From contig NZ_PHRF01000121.1 of assembly GCF_004151105.1 (NCBI RefSeq), positions 35,092 through 85,654 of the forward strand: 50,563 nt of DNA, in the 5' to 3' direction. Positions 14,635 through 24,100 of the stretch are shown piece by piece. Under the pieces are notes generated by a model that was not told the origin of the DNA, searched no databases, and was given only the letters and a program-made list of their open reading frames with translations. The stretch comes from Streptomyces sp. L-9-10 (GTDB lineage Bacteria; Actinomycetota; Actinomycetes; Streptomycetales; Streptomycetaceae). The position numbers and the translations under genes were made by a program. Within the stretch, counting starts at the first letter, position 1. Every line of letters begins with the position of its first letter.

Positions 14635-15336
14635 TCACCGCTTCCCGGACAAGGTCACGCGCCCGTACAGCGAGACCGAGAACGCGACCAGGCAGCCACC
14701 GAACAGCCACCCGGCCATCACGTCCGTGCCCCAGTGCACCCCCAGCCAGAGCCGGGTGAGGCCCGCCCCGGCCACCGATACCGCCGCGACGACGACCGCC
14801 GTACGCCAGAGCCGGCCGCCGGCCCCGTGGCGGCGTGCCAGCCACAGCAGCAGCCCGCAGGTCACCGCGGCGGTCATGGCATGCCCGGAGGGGAACGCCG
14901 CGAAATGCGCGGAGTCGACCGGGTCGGGCCACCGCGGGCGCTCACGGTCGACCGCGGCCTTCACCCCCTGGGAGACGGCCGCGCCCAGCGCCGCCGTCCC
15001 GGTCGTCCACAGCGCGAGCAGTCGCTCATGCCGCAGCCACAGTGTGATCACGGCCACCGCGGTCAGCAGCCGCATCATCCAGGGATCCCAGACCCAGTCG
15101 GTCAGCACCCGGTTCGCCCAGGTCGCGCCGGGCTCGTCCACCGCGCGGCGGTGCAGGCCGTCCGCGACCCACCGGTCGAAGGAGACCAGCGGAGCCCACT
15201 CCGCGACGACGAGGACGGTCAGCATCCCCGAGAGGACGGCCAGCAGCGTTGCCACCGCGCCCGCTCCGGTGAGTCCGGCGAGCGGGGGACGGGCCGGGGG
15301 CGGCGGAGAGGACACGGGGGCCGAGGGTGAGTGCAT
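14635..15336 (-). CDS. PAP2-family membrane phosphatase
   Basis: 233 residues from ATG 15336 (GAGGA 7 nt upstream). About five or six hydrophobic segments carry the three-part PAP2 site: KAAVDRERP (KxxxxxxRP), FPSGHAMTA (PSGH) and TRLWLGVHWGTDV (SRxxxxxHxxxD with Thr for Ser). Such enzymes dephosphorylate lipid phosphates such as phosphatidic acid or undecaprenyl diphosphate at the membrane. It leads a probable two-gene unit with the HAD gene. Confidence 0.9.
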   Translation of the reverse strand: MHSPSAPVSSPPPPARPPLAGLTGAGAVATLLAVLSGMLTVLVVAEWAPLVSFDRWVADGLHRRAVDEPGATWANRVLTDWVWDPWMMRLLTAVAVITLWLRHERLLALWTTGTAALGAAVSQGVKAAVDRERPRWPDPVDSAHFAAFPSGHAMTAAVTCGLLLWLARRHGAGGRLWRTAVVVAAVSVAGAGLTRLWLGVHWGTDVMAGWLFGGCLVAFSVSLYGRVTLSGKR

Positions 15337-15404
15337 GGGGGAGATCCTCGCGCACGCGGTGCGCGGGGGGCCATTCCGGGGCGGGACGGGGCCGGCTGTC
15401 CCGG

Positions 15405-16340
15405 CTATCCCAGAGCGCGAAGAGCCGGTACGAAGGCGACCAGCAGTGGCACCACCGGCACCAGCGCCGCCGCCGCGGTCAGCCGCAGCCTGCGTCCCGC
15501 GGTGAGCCGGGGTACGGGCGACAGCAGCCGGTTCACCCGCTGTGGCAGCTGTGCGTCCGGGGTGGTGCCGGGCCCGAACACCCCGCGGTCCTCGTTCAGT
15601 TCGACCAGCGCGAGCGCGATCGTCAGCCGTCCGAAGCGCCGCGAAGCGACATCGTCCGCGGCCAGTTCGACCAGCCGGTGCATCTCGTCGCGGAACGCCG
15701 CGAACACCGGGATCTGCGGGAATCCGTTCGCCAGCGCCCCCGAGCAGTGCAGCAGCCAGTCGTGCCTGGCGCGCGCGTGGCCCTCCTCATGGGCGAGTAC
15801 GGCATCGAGCTGACGCCCCTTCAGGCGGCGCAGCGCGGCCGTGGTGATGACCAGCTGGGGTGCGGCGCCAGGCAGCCACCACGCGCCGGGACGCTCGCCC
15901 TCCAGGACCACGAGGGGCTCTCCGCTCGGCTCCTCACCGGGCAGTACGGGCGAGCGTACGAGCAGTTCCTTGCGGCGCTGCCGGCGTCGGCGGCGGGCCC
16001 GGTGGATCTCGCGGGTGAGCATCGCGGCCGTCCAGAGGCCACCACTGGCCAGCAGCACGGTCAGCGCGACGGTCCACGGCCCGTGCGAACCGAAGGCGTA
16101 GGCCTCCACCACGCCGCGCGGGGCGGGTGCGAAGACATGGCCGCGGACGCGGAGCCAGGAGGCGGCGGCGCTGAAGGTCATGGAGAGCGCGAAGCTCAGC
16201 AGTACGGCCGCCACGACGCACTGCCACACCCACAGCGCCACCACGGGCTCGCGCTCCGGCCAGTCGGCGCGCGACAGGAGCCGCGGGGCGACGACGGCGG
16301 TCAGCGCACCGAGCAGCAGCAGTGCCAGGGAGACCATCAT
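15405..16340 (-). CDS. M56-family membrane metallopeptidase (BlaR1/MecR1-like)
   Basis: 311 residues. N-terminal and central transmembrane helices flank a cytoplasmic loop with AVLAHEEGHARARHDW, the HExxH zinc site, and VELAADDVASRRFG, which supplies the third ligand. A final hydrophobic helix ends the protein. M56 peptidases relay extracellular signals by cleaving a cytoplasmic repressor, usually BlaI/MecI, but no BlaI gene adjoins here. The start is ATG 16340 or 16337, neither with a clear ribosome site. DUF5134 follows upstream on the same strand, a recurrent Streptomyces pairing. Confidence 0.88.
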   Translation of the reverse strand: MMVSLALLLLGALTAVVAPRLLSRADWPEREPVVALWVWQCVVAAVLLSFALSMTFSAAASWLRVRGHVFAPAPRGVVEAYAFGSHGPWTVALTVLLASGGLWTAAMLTREIHRARRRRRQRRKELLVRSPVLPGEEPSGEPLVVLEGERPGAWWLPGAAPQLVITTAALRRLKGRQLDAVLAHEEGHARARHDWLLHCSGALANGFPQIPVFAAFRDEMHRLVELAADDVASRRFGRLTIALALVELNEDRGVFGPGTTPDAQLPQRVNRLLSPVPRLTAGRRLRLTAAAALVPVVPLLVAFVPALRALG

Positions 16341-16538
16341 GGGCCCCAGGGTATGAGGGGCGCGCTACTCAGGGGTATGTCCTTACCTGGCAAGTGACCC
16401 ACGACACGTTTCGGCGCGGGCGCCGCTGATCTTCCGGGGCCGGATGCTCCGGGGCCGGATCCTCCGAGGCCGGCCGGACCGGCCGCGATCGGTGGGGGCG
16501 GGCCGAGGCCGGATGAGGCCGGCTGTGATCGGTCGCGA

Positions 16539-17123
16539 TCAGAGCGTGAGCAGCATCGCCAGCATCGCGATGCCCATGGAGAGCCGGCAGACCAGCGCCA
16601 GCTCCGGCCGCTCGCCCCAGCCCACCAGGGCCGCACCACCCCCGCCCTCGGGGCCCGCGGTGGCCGGGACGGGCAGCAGCCGGGCGCCCGCCCACAGCAC
16701 ATAGCCGGCGTAGTAGACCAGCAGCACGCCGGTGATCAGCGGCGCGCCGCTGATCACGCCCGTCGCGCCCTGCATGTGCGCGCTGTGCGCCCCGGCCGGG
16801 GCGACGGCCATGGCCCCGGCCATGTAGACCATCGCGAGCGTCCCCAGCAGATGGTGCAGCCGGTGCCCCGAACCACCGCCGCGGACGAGCGTATGGAGCG
16901 CCGCGCCGAAGAACACCACCACGTATCCCGCCCAGACCCACCGGGGCGGTGTCAGCACGGCGGCGGGCACCGCCATGGCCGCCATCCCGAACCCCATCAG
17001 GGCCTCACCGCCCACCGAACCGCGCTGGTCGCCCACGCTGTCGCGCAACCGGAGCAGACAGTAGCTCCCGGCCGCCGCGCAGAGCGCGACGAGCAGCCAG
17101 CCGGACGTCGCCGTTCCGTGCAT
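16539..17123 (-). CDS. DUF5134 integral membrane protein
   Basis: 194 residues from ATG 17123 with GGAGAGG 7 nt upstream; the frame open to 17246 is not supported. About six hydrophobic helices carry conserved His: HRLHHLLGTLAMVYMAGAM and GAHSAHMQG match the DUF5134 layout. These proteins are uncharacterised; the His placement could bind copper or heme. It lies 198 nt upstream of the M56 gene, with GGCCGGAT-rich short repeats between (16430-16540). Confidence 0.75.
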   Translation of the reverse strand: MHGTATSGWLLVALCAAAGSYCLLRLRDSVGDQRGSVGGEALMGFGMAAMAVPAAVLTPPRWVWAGYVVVFFGAALHTLVRGGGSGHRLHHLLGTLAMVYMAGAMAVAPAGAHSAHMQGATGVISGAPLITGVLLVYYAGYVLWAGARLLPVPATAGPEGGGGAALVGWGERPELALVCRLSMGIAMLAMLLTL

Positions 17124-17483
17124 CGCGCACCTCTCCGTGTACCCGTCTGGGGACTCGTCCAGGGAATGCCCGACGCCGACGATGCGCATACGAGCGCAGA
17201 GGGACACAGGGGGAGCGCACCGGGGGTCACGGGCCCGGCGGGGCACCGCCGTTCGGTTATTCGCATTTCAGTGGAAACGGAAAGCGTAAAGAAAATCGGC
17301 TGACACGCCGTCGATTTCCCGGAACGAATTCCTGGCGCGCGTGGCCTTGTGGTGACGGTAGCGCCCGACTACTTTGCAATGGCGTTCCCTTGGGGGCCGG
17401 GCGGACTGCCGACGCCTGTAAAACCCCCCACCCCCGAGGGCTTTACGTCTTTCTGGCAGAAATCGAGTGGGAGGCATTCCCCC
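17124..17483. promoter_or_regulatory. Divergent intergenic region with an imperfect inverted repeat
   Basis: About 360 nt between DUF5134 and the secreted hydrolase, with an AT-richer core near 17255-17330. GTAAAACCC (17418-17426) and GGGCTTTAC (17438-17446) form an inverted repeat with one mismatch 38 nt before the hydrolase start, a candidate operator or leader hairpin. No open frame here is convincing. Confidence 0.4.
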
Positions 17484-18758
17484 ATGCATATGTCACGACG
17501 GTCCGCCATCGCGTCCGCGCTGGCCGCCTCGGCCGCCATCGCCGGCGTCGGCGCAGCCCAGCAGAGTGCGTCGGCCTCCGAACCGCGCCGCCGCGCACAG
17601 CCGGCTCCCGCCGCGAGTCCCCCCGGCGACGTGGTCGGCAAAATCACCGTGGGCTACCAGGGCTGGTTCGCCTGTACCGGTGACGGCGCCCCCATCAATG
17701 GGTGGTGGCACTGGAGTCAGAACATGAGCCAGCCGCCGTCGCTCAGCAATACGACCATCAAGTCGTGGCCGGACATGCGGGAATACTCGCGCGGTTACCC
17801 CACCGCCTACCCGAACCTGAACGGCGGCCAGCCCGCCACGCTGTTCTCCTCGTGGGACCAGCAGACGGTCGACACGCACTTCCGCTGGATGCGGGAGAAC
17901 AACTGCGACACGGCCGCGCTCCAGCGCTTCAACCCCTTCAGCCCGGAGGGCCCGACCCGGGACGCGATGGCGCAGAAGGTGCGCCAGTCGGCCGAGGCCA
18001 ACGGCCGCAAGTTCTACATCATGTACGACGTCACCGGCTGGACGTCCATGCAGTCCCAGATCAAGGAGGACTGGACGTCGAAGATGAGGGCGCACACCGC
18101 GTCCAGCGCCTACGCGAAGCAGAACGGCAAGCCGGTGGTGTGCATCTGGGGCTTCGGCTTCAACGACCCCGGCCGGCCCTTCGCGCCCGGACCGTGCAAG
18201 GAGGTCGTGGACTGGTTCAAGGCCCAGGGCTGCTACGTCATCGGCGGCGTGCCCACCCACTGGCGCAACAGCACCGACGACTCACGCCCCGGCTTCCAGG
18301 ACGTGTACCGCGCGTTCAACATGATCTCGCCCTGGATGGTCGGACGGATCAGCAACGTCGCCGACACCGACCGGTTCTTCCGCGACGTCAACACCCCCGA
18401 CCAGGCGGAGTGCAACGCCCGCGGCATCGACTACCAGCCGTGTGTGCTGCCGGGAGACCTCCAGGAACGCCACCGCGCCCACGGTGACTTCATGTGGCGG
18501 CAGTTCTACAACATGGTGCGGGTCGGCGCGCAGGGCATCTACATCTCCATGTTCGACGAGTTCAACGAGGGCAACCAGATCGCGAAGACCGCCGAGACCG
18601 GTACGCAGGTGCCGTCCGGATCGGGCATCTGGGCGCTGGACGAGGACGGCACGTCCTGCTCGTCCGACTACTACCTGCGGCTGACCGGCGACGGCGGCCG
18701 GATGCTCAAGGGGCAGATCGGACTGACGGCCACCAGGCCCACCCAGCCCCGGGTCTGA
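17484..18758 (+). CDS. Secreted glycoside hydrolase of the GH71/GH99-like clan
   Basis: 424 residues from ATG 17484 (GGGAGG 10 nt upstream). MHMSRRSAIASALAASAAIA is a twin-arginine-like signal and cleavage is likely after SASA. The mature protein starts VGKITVGYQGWFACTGDG, the GYQGWF start of GH99-like proteins, and has KFYIMYDVTGW, VVCIWGFGFND and GIYISMFDEFNEGNQIAKT, the last holding acidic residues where GH99 keeps its catalytic pair. GH99 enzymes cleave internal alpha-mannosides and GH71 cleaves alpha-1,3-glucan; which applies here is uncertain. Position beside a GH38-like gene and a sugar ABC system favours an alpha-mannan-type substrate. Confidence 0.75.
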   Translation: MHMSRRSAIASALAASAAIAGVGAAQQSASASEPRRRAQPAPAASPPGDVVGKITVGYQGWFACTGDGAPINGWWHWSQNMSQPPSLSNTTIKSWPDMREYSRGYPTAYPNLNGGQPATLFSSWDQQTVDTHFRWMRENNCDTAALQRFNPFSPEGPTRDAMAQKVRQSAEANGRKFYIMYDVTGWTSMQSQIKEDWTSKMRAHTASSAYAKQNGKPVVCIWGFGFNDPGRPFAPGPCKEVVDWFKAQGCYVIGGVPTHWRNSTDDSRPGFQDVYRAFNMISPWMVGRISNVADTDRFFRDVNTPDQAECNARGIDYQPCVLPGDLQERHRAHGDFMWRQFYNMVRVGAQGIYISMFDEFNEGNQIAKTAETGTQVPSGSGIWALDEDGTSCSSDYYLRLTGDGGRMLKGQIGLTATRPTQPRV

Positions 18759-18831
18759 CGGAACGCCGGACACGGAACGCCGGACGCGGAAGGTCGGACA
18801 CGGAACGTCAGGCAGCGGGACGATGACGTAC

Positions 18832-18858
18832 GGGCCGCCGGGGACATCCCGGCGGCCC
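18832..18858. terminator. Convergent hairpin between hydrolase and ROK genes
   Basis: GGGCCGCCGGG (18832-18842) pairs with CCCGGCGGCCC (18848-18858) around GACAT, just before the ROK stop codon. Confidence 0.75.
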
Positions 18859-18864
18859 TGCGCG

Positions 18865-21132
18865 TCAGCGGGCCGGCAGATGCCGTGTCCGGCTCTCCCG
18901 CCCGCGCAGCCGGGGGGTGAACGTCGCGTGGAAGATGGTCGAGGCCGCTCCCACCGCGGCGGCCTCCGCGCTCAGCACGGACGGCTCGACCGCGACCCGC
19001 CGCAGCCGTCTGGCGGTGGGGAACGCGTTGACGGTACGGGCGATCTCGTCCAGGTAGAAGCCGGCGACGTCCTCGGTGAAGAAGGGGCCGCCGAGCACGA
19101 TCAGATCGATGTCCAGCAGATCGACCATGCCCAGCGCCCCCCGCCCCACCGCCTGCGCGACCTCGCGTACGGCCGCCGCCGCCGCGGGGTCGCCCGCGGC
19201 GGCGGCCTCGCCCACCGCCAGATACGCGGCGGTGCTCCCGGACGTGCGCCCCGGCGCGGCCGGTACGGGACGCATCCCGCCCCGTACCGCGAGCTCCGGC
19301 ACGGACACCGGCGGATTGCACTCAGGAAGGATCTCCGGACGGCCGTCCTTGGCCACCCGCCCCAGTGCTATGGCGCACAACTGCCCGAACTCCCCGGCGT
19401 TGGCGCTGATCCCGCGATACAGGTCGCCGTTGAGATAGAGCCCCGTACCGACGCCCGTACCGAGATAGAGATACGCGAAGTCCCTGGCCCTGCGGTCGCG
19501 CCCGATCCACCGCTCGCCGGCCGCCGCCGCGGTGGAGTCCTTCTCCATCAGGACGGGGCACGGGAAGTGGTCCTGGAGCAGGTACAGCAGCGGCAGATCG
19601 CCCCAGGCCGACATCAGCGGCGGCCCGAGGACCGTGCCCGACGCGATGTCGACCGGTCCCGGTACGGCGACCCCGATCCCGAGGAAGCCGTCCTCCCGCA
19701 CCGACCCGCGCGCCTCCGCCAGTGTCTCCCGGCCCAGCGCGGCCACCCGTTCGACGAACTCCGCCGGGTCGATGTCGGCGGTGACGGGGCGGGTACGGGT
19801 ACGGACGATCGCGCCGTCGAGATCGATGACGACCGCGGTGAGCACCTCCGGGTCGATATGGATCCCGAGGGCGTGGGCCGCCGTCCCGCAGAGCCGTACC
19901 GGCGTACGGGGTTTGCCCGAGGTCGCGCGCCGCTGGGCGTCCTCGATGAGAATGCCGCGGTCCAGCAGCGAACGGGCGATCCGGGAGACCGACTGCTGGG
20001 TGAGGCCCGTGCGGTGGGCGATCTCGCCCCGGGTGATGGTGCCGGAGAGCCGTACCGTCTCGATGACCACACACTCGTTGAACGAACCCAGATCGATCTG
20101 GTTGACCCCGCTCCAGGACTGGCTTCCCGCCGTGCTCTCCGGGCGGCGGTCCGTGCCCGGAAGGCCCGCGACGTTCTCGCGCAGCCAGCGCACCGCGGTG
20201 CACGGGGCGTCGGGCCGCGCCGTCGCGTACCGCTCCAGCTCGGCCGCCAGATCGAGATAGACGCGGCGCGAGGACTCCGGATGGCTGGTGCTGTCGAGCG
20301 CGATCATGGCCCGGAGGAAGGTGCGCCAGGTCGACCGCGCGGGAATCTGATGTCTCGTCACCGTGCCGTCCGAAGGGGCCTGTTGGAGGGTGCCGCTACC
20401 GCCCGCCGCGTCCCACAGCGTGATGGCGTGCAGCCCGAGGTCCGGATGGCTGCGGCCGGCCTCGGCCAGATACTCCGCCAGGCCGTACGAAGGCGAGTCG
20501 TCGCCCTCCGCCCCGCGCGCCGTCGCCGCCGTCAGCGCGGCCTCCACCGCCCGGTCGAGTCCGGCGAGTACGTCCGCGCCGAGCACGGTCCCGGCGGCGG
20601 ACTGCCGGGGAACCCCCCGTCCGGTGCCCGTGAGGAGCACGGCGCGCCGCGGGTCCACGTACAGGCCCATCACCCAGACCTCGCCGCTCGGCAGCGGCGG
20701 TCTGGTCGGTACGGACGGGGCGGGCGTCTCGTCGGGGGAGAGCCGCCAGCGGCGCCGTATCCCGGCGACCGTGGCGTGCGAGAGCCCCAGTTCCCTGGCG
20801 ACCGCGCGCGAGGCGCCGCTGCCACCGGGCGCCAGCAGCGTACGGGTGACGACCTCCGCCTCGTCCACGGTGGCGGGCCGGCCGGTGCGCGGCCGGTGTC
20901 CGAGACCGTCGATCCCGGCGCTCGTCCAGCGCTGCCGCCAGGTGCCGGCCGTCTGCCGGGACACCCCGAGCCGACGGGAGATCTCGGCGTCGCGCAGCCC
21001 CTCGGCGGCGAGGAGGACGACACGCGCGCGGGTCGCGAGGGGGCCGCCCTCCTCGGCCCAGCGGTGTAAGACGGCCCGGTGCTCCGGGGGCAGAGAGCCG
21101 ACCGGGCCGTCGTCTTGGGGGGCCTCAGGCAT
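18865..21132 (-). CDS. ROK-family regulator fused to an IS630-transposase-like N-terminal half
   Basis: 755 residues, nearly twice a normal ROK repressor. Residues about 15-130 match the double helix-turn-helix of IS630 transposases (ARVVLLAAEGLRDAEISRRL, GVSRQTAGTWRQRW, HRPRTGRPATVDEAEV). Residues about 150-320 follow the IS630 catalytic core in order (VWVMGLYVDPRRAVLL, LHAITLWDAAGG, TFLRAMIALD, YATARPDAPCTAVRWL), but the first Asp site reads LLTGTG and the last Glu region is absent. From about 342 a ROK repressor begins: GTITRGEIAHRTGLTQQSVS, then LGIHIDPEV, MEKDSTAAAAGERW, YLYLGTGVGTGLYLNGDL. Its ExGH is EFGQ (581-584) and the CxCGxxGC zinc motif is missing. The start overlaps the GH38-like gene by 8 nt. 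Probable sugar-sensing DNA-binding regulator; catalysis unlikely. Confidence 0.8.
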   Translation of the reverse strand: MPEAPQDDGPVGSLPPEHRAVLHRWAEEGGPLATRARVVLLAAEGLRDAEISRRLGVSRQTAGTWRQRWTSAGIDGLGHRPRTGRPATVDEAEVVTRTLLAPGGSGASRAVARELGLSHATVAGIRRRWRLSPDETPAPSVPTRPPLPSGEVWVMGLYVDPRRAVLLTGTGRGVPRQSAAGTVLGADVLAGLDRAVEAALTAATARGAEGDDSPSYGLAEYLAEAGRSHPDLGLHAITLWDAAGGSGTLQQAPSDGTVTRHQIPARSTWRTFLRAMIALDSTSHPESSRRVYLDLAAELERYATARPDAPCTAVRWLRENVAGLPGTDRRPESTAGSQSWSGVNQIDLGSFNECVVIETVRLSGTITRGEIAHRTGLTQQSVSRIARSLLDRGILIEDAQRRATSGKPRTPVRLCGTAAHALGIHIDPEVLTAVVIDLDGAIVRTRTRPVTADIDPAEFVERVAALGRETLAEARGSVREDGFLGIGVAVPGPVDIASGTVLGPPLMSAWGDLPLLYLLQDHFPCPVLMEKDSTAAAAGERWIGRDRRARDFAYLYLGTGVGTGLYLNGDLYRGISANAGEFGQLCAIALGRVAKDGRPEILPECNPPVSVPELAVRGGMRPVPAAPGRTSGSTAAYLAVGEAAAAGDPAAAAAVREVAQAVGRGALGMVDLLDIDLIVLGGPFFTEDVAGFYLDEIARTVNAFPTARRLRRVAVEPSVLSAEAAAVGAASTIFHATFTPRLRGRESRTRHLPAR

Positions 21133-24100
21133 CAGTGCCTCCGGCCCCGGGATGCGCCGCGGCGGGGCCCGTCGCCGAGCCCGTACGTCCCACAGACGGG
21201 GCCGTACGGTCCGTCGGCGAGGTCGTACGGTCCGTGGACAGGGCCGTGCGGTCCGCCGCCGGGCGGTCCCCGGGCGTGAGCCGCAGCGTCAGGATCTGGA
21301 AGGGGCGCAGTGTCAGTGCCACCGAGCCGTTCTCGTACGGGCGGGCGGCGAGCGGCTCCTCCAGGAGGTCCGTCTCGCACACGGACGCCACCGGGAACGC
21401 GGCGGAGAGCGCCGTACGGGCCCGGCCGCCACGCGACTCGTAGACCCGTACGACCACATCCCCCGAGCGGTCGTCGGCGAGCTTCACCGCCTCCACGAGC
21501 ACATCGGGATGGTCCACCGAGACCAGCGGCGGCGCGGCGGATCCCGCGGGCTCCGAAGGGCCGGGGCGCAGCGGCAGACCGACGGCGTACCCCTCGGCGA
21601 CCGCGTCACCGATCCCCGCCCCGGGGCGTACCGAGTGCCGGAAGCGCTGCGGACCCCGGTCGGCGTGCGGGTCGGGGCTGTGCGCCGCGCGCAGCAGGGT
21701 GAGCCGTACGGTCGTGGTCGTACCGGCGTCCTCGCGGGTGTGGCGCGAGACGTCGTAGCCGTACGTGGAATCACCGGCCAGCGCCACGCCCCAGCCGTGC
21801 TCGCCCACATGGATCCAGCGGTGCGCCCACAGCTCACAAGGGGCCGTGTCCCTGCCGGAGTTCACGTGTGTGGGGCGCGCGACATGGCCGAACTGGACCT
21901 CCGCGCGGCTGTGTTCGGCATGTACGTCGAGCGGCCAGACAGCCTTGAGGAGAGCGTCACGTTCGCGCCAGTCGATCTCCGTGTCGATCGTCAGGGACCG
22001 GCTGCCGGCGGTCAGTGAGAGCGTCTGCTCGATCGCGGACCTGCCGGTGTTCCGTACCACCCGGACGGCCGCCAACAGCGCTCCCTCCTCGCTCACTTCG
22101 ACCGACTCCGCCCGGTCGAGATCGCGGAACGCCCCGCGGTGGCGGGCGTCCAGGTTCCGGGCGCTCCAGCGCGGCGGGTCGTCGCGGTGCAGCCGCAGCA
22201 GATTGCCCGCCGCTCCCGGGGCGACGGCCTCCCGTCCGGTGGCGAGGTCCAGCACGGAGCGTACGAGCCCCTCGGCGTCGACATGGACCCGCAGCAGTCC
22301 GTTGTCCAGCAGCCACCCGCCGCCGTCCGCGGGCTGTACGGTCACCGGCGCGACAGGCTCGGTAAGGGCAGGCTCGGGAACGATGGCACCGCGGCCGAGG
22401 GCGGGCGCCTCGGCCAGTACGGCGACACGTCCGTCGGAGAGCCGCTGACCGCCCCCCGCCGGCCGGTCCCGGTCCAGGACCACCACCTCGCGGCGCGCCA
22501 GCGGCCCCGCGTTGAAGACGGACGCGCCGGTGGCGGTGCCGCCGTCGGACGCTCCCACGGCCCGGCGGATCAGCCGCTCCAGACGGCGGTGGACCTCGCG
22601 GTGGACCTGCTCGGCCTCCTGGTGCGCCCAGGCGGTCGAGGCGCCGGACAGCAGATCGTGGCTCTGCTGGAGCAGGACCTTCTTCCACAGCGTGTCCAGT
22701 TCGTCGTACGGATAGGGGACGCCGTCCCGTACGGCGGCGGTCGCCGACCACAACTCGGCCTCGCGCAGCAGCGATTCGGCGCGGCGGTTGCCGCGCTTGG
22801 TGCGCGCCTGGCTGGTGTACGTGCCGTGGTGGGTTTCCGGGCGGAACTCACCGCGCCACACCGGTGTGTCCGGCCGCGCGTCGAGGGCCTCCCGGAAGAA
22901 GTGCGCGGGGTGCCGGCTCACGACCCGCGGCGAGCCTTCGAGATCGGCCAGCCGGCGGGCGCGCTCCAGCGTCCCGGGGGTGGGGCCGTAACCGTCGGCG
23001 TGGCCGAGGGGCAGCAGGGAGCGGGCGGCGTCGCCCTGCTCGGCGAACGCCTGCGCGGCGTAGGCGAGTTCGTCGCCGCCGAGTGCACCGCGACCGAGTT
23101 CACCGCGACCGGTTACGCCGGCGTCGAGTTCATCGACGACCCGTTCGCCGTGGGTGAGAGCGGAGGCGGGCGGGAAGTGGCTGAGGATACGGGTGCCGTC
23201 GATGCCCTCCCACCAGAAGGTCGGGTGCGGTACGGGGCCTGAACTCTCCGCGAGGAACCAGCGGGCCCCGGCGAGCACCGCCAACTGCGGGAAGGCGGCG
23301 CTCAGTCCGGAGGCGCCGGGCAGCCACACACCGTCGGTGTCGGTGCCCAGCTCCTCGCGGCAGAAGCGGCGGCCGTGCACGAACTGGCGGGCCAGCGCCT
23401 CGCCGCCGGGGAGATTTCCGTCGGGCTCCGCCCACATACCCCCGACCGGCGCCCAGTTGCCGTCGGCGACGGACTTGCGCACCCGCTCGAAGACATCCGG
23501 ATGGCGGTCCTTCATCCAGGCGTACCGGTGGGCGGAGGGCGCGGCGACGGTCAGTTCCGGGTACTCCTCCGCCAGCGCGGTCATGGTGCTGAAGGCGCGG
23601 GCGGTCTCGCGTACGGTCTCGCGAGCCGGCCCCAGCCGGGCCGCCCCCAGGGGTGCGCGTCCGACGACGGAGACGGTGTGCGCGGACTCGTGCGCGCGAC
23701 GGGCCAGTACGGGGGCGAGGATCCGCCGCGCGTCCGGGGCCGTCCCGGCGACATCGCGGGGATCGACGGCGTCCACGGCCTCTTCGAGGGCCCGCAGGAT
23801 CGCGTACCGGCGGGGCAGCTCGGCCGGGAGCGCGCGCATCAGACCGTCCAGGACATCGATGTCATGGATCAGCTGCCAGATGCCCTCGTCGCGTACGGCG
23901 AGATCGGCGCGGAGCAGCCGGTACAGGGGCTCGTCCCCCGCGGTGACCGGGTCCCCGTAGTGCGCGCCCGCGCCGGTGGCCGCGTCGATCGGCGGATTGG
24001 CGGCGGCCTCGACGAACAGCCGGACCGGCTCGCCGCCGCTCGCCGGGGCCGACACCGTCATGGACCGGTGGAGCCGGTGCAGCCCCTGGAGAGGGGTGCC

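Noticed and set aside
15405..17123. BlaR1/BlaI-type beta-lactam sensing operon
   Set aside because: The M56 peptidase is present, but no BlaI/MecI repressor or beta-lactamase gene lies in the window and its neighbour is DUF5134.
17349..17483. N-terminal extension of the secreted hydrolase from GTG 17349
   Set aside because: The Tat-like signal begins at ATG 17484 behind GGGAGG; a 45-residue extension ahead of a signal peptide is implausible.
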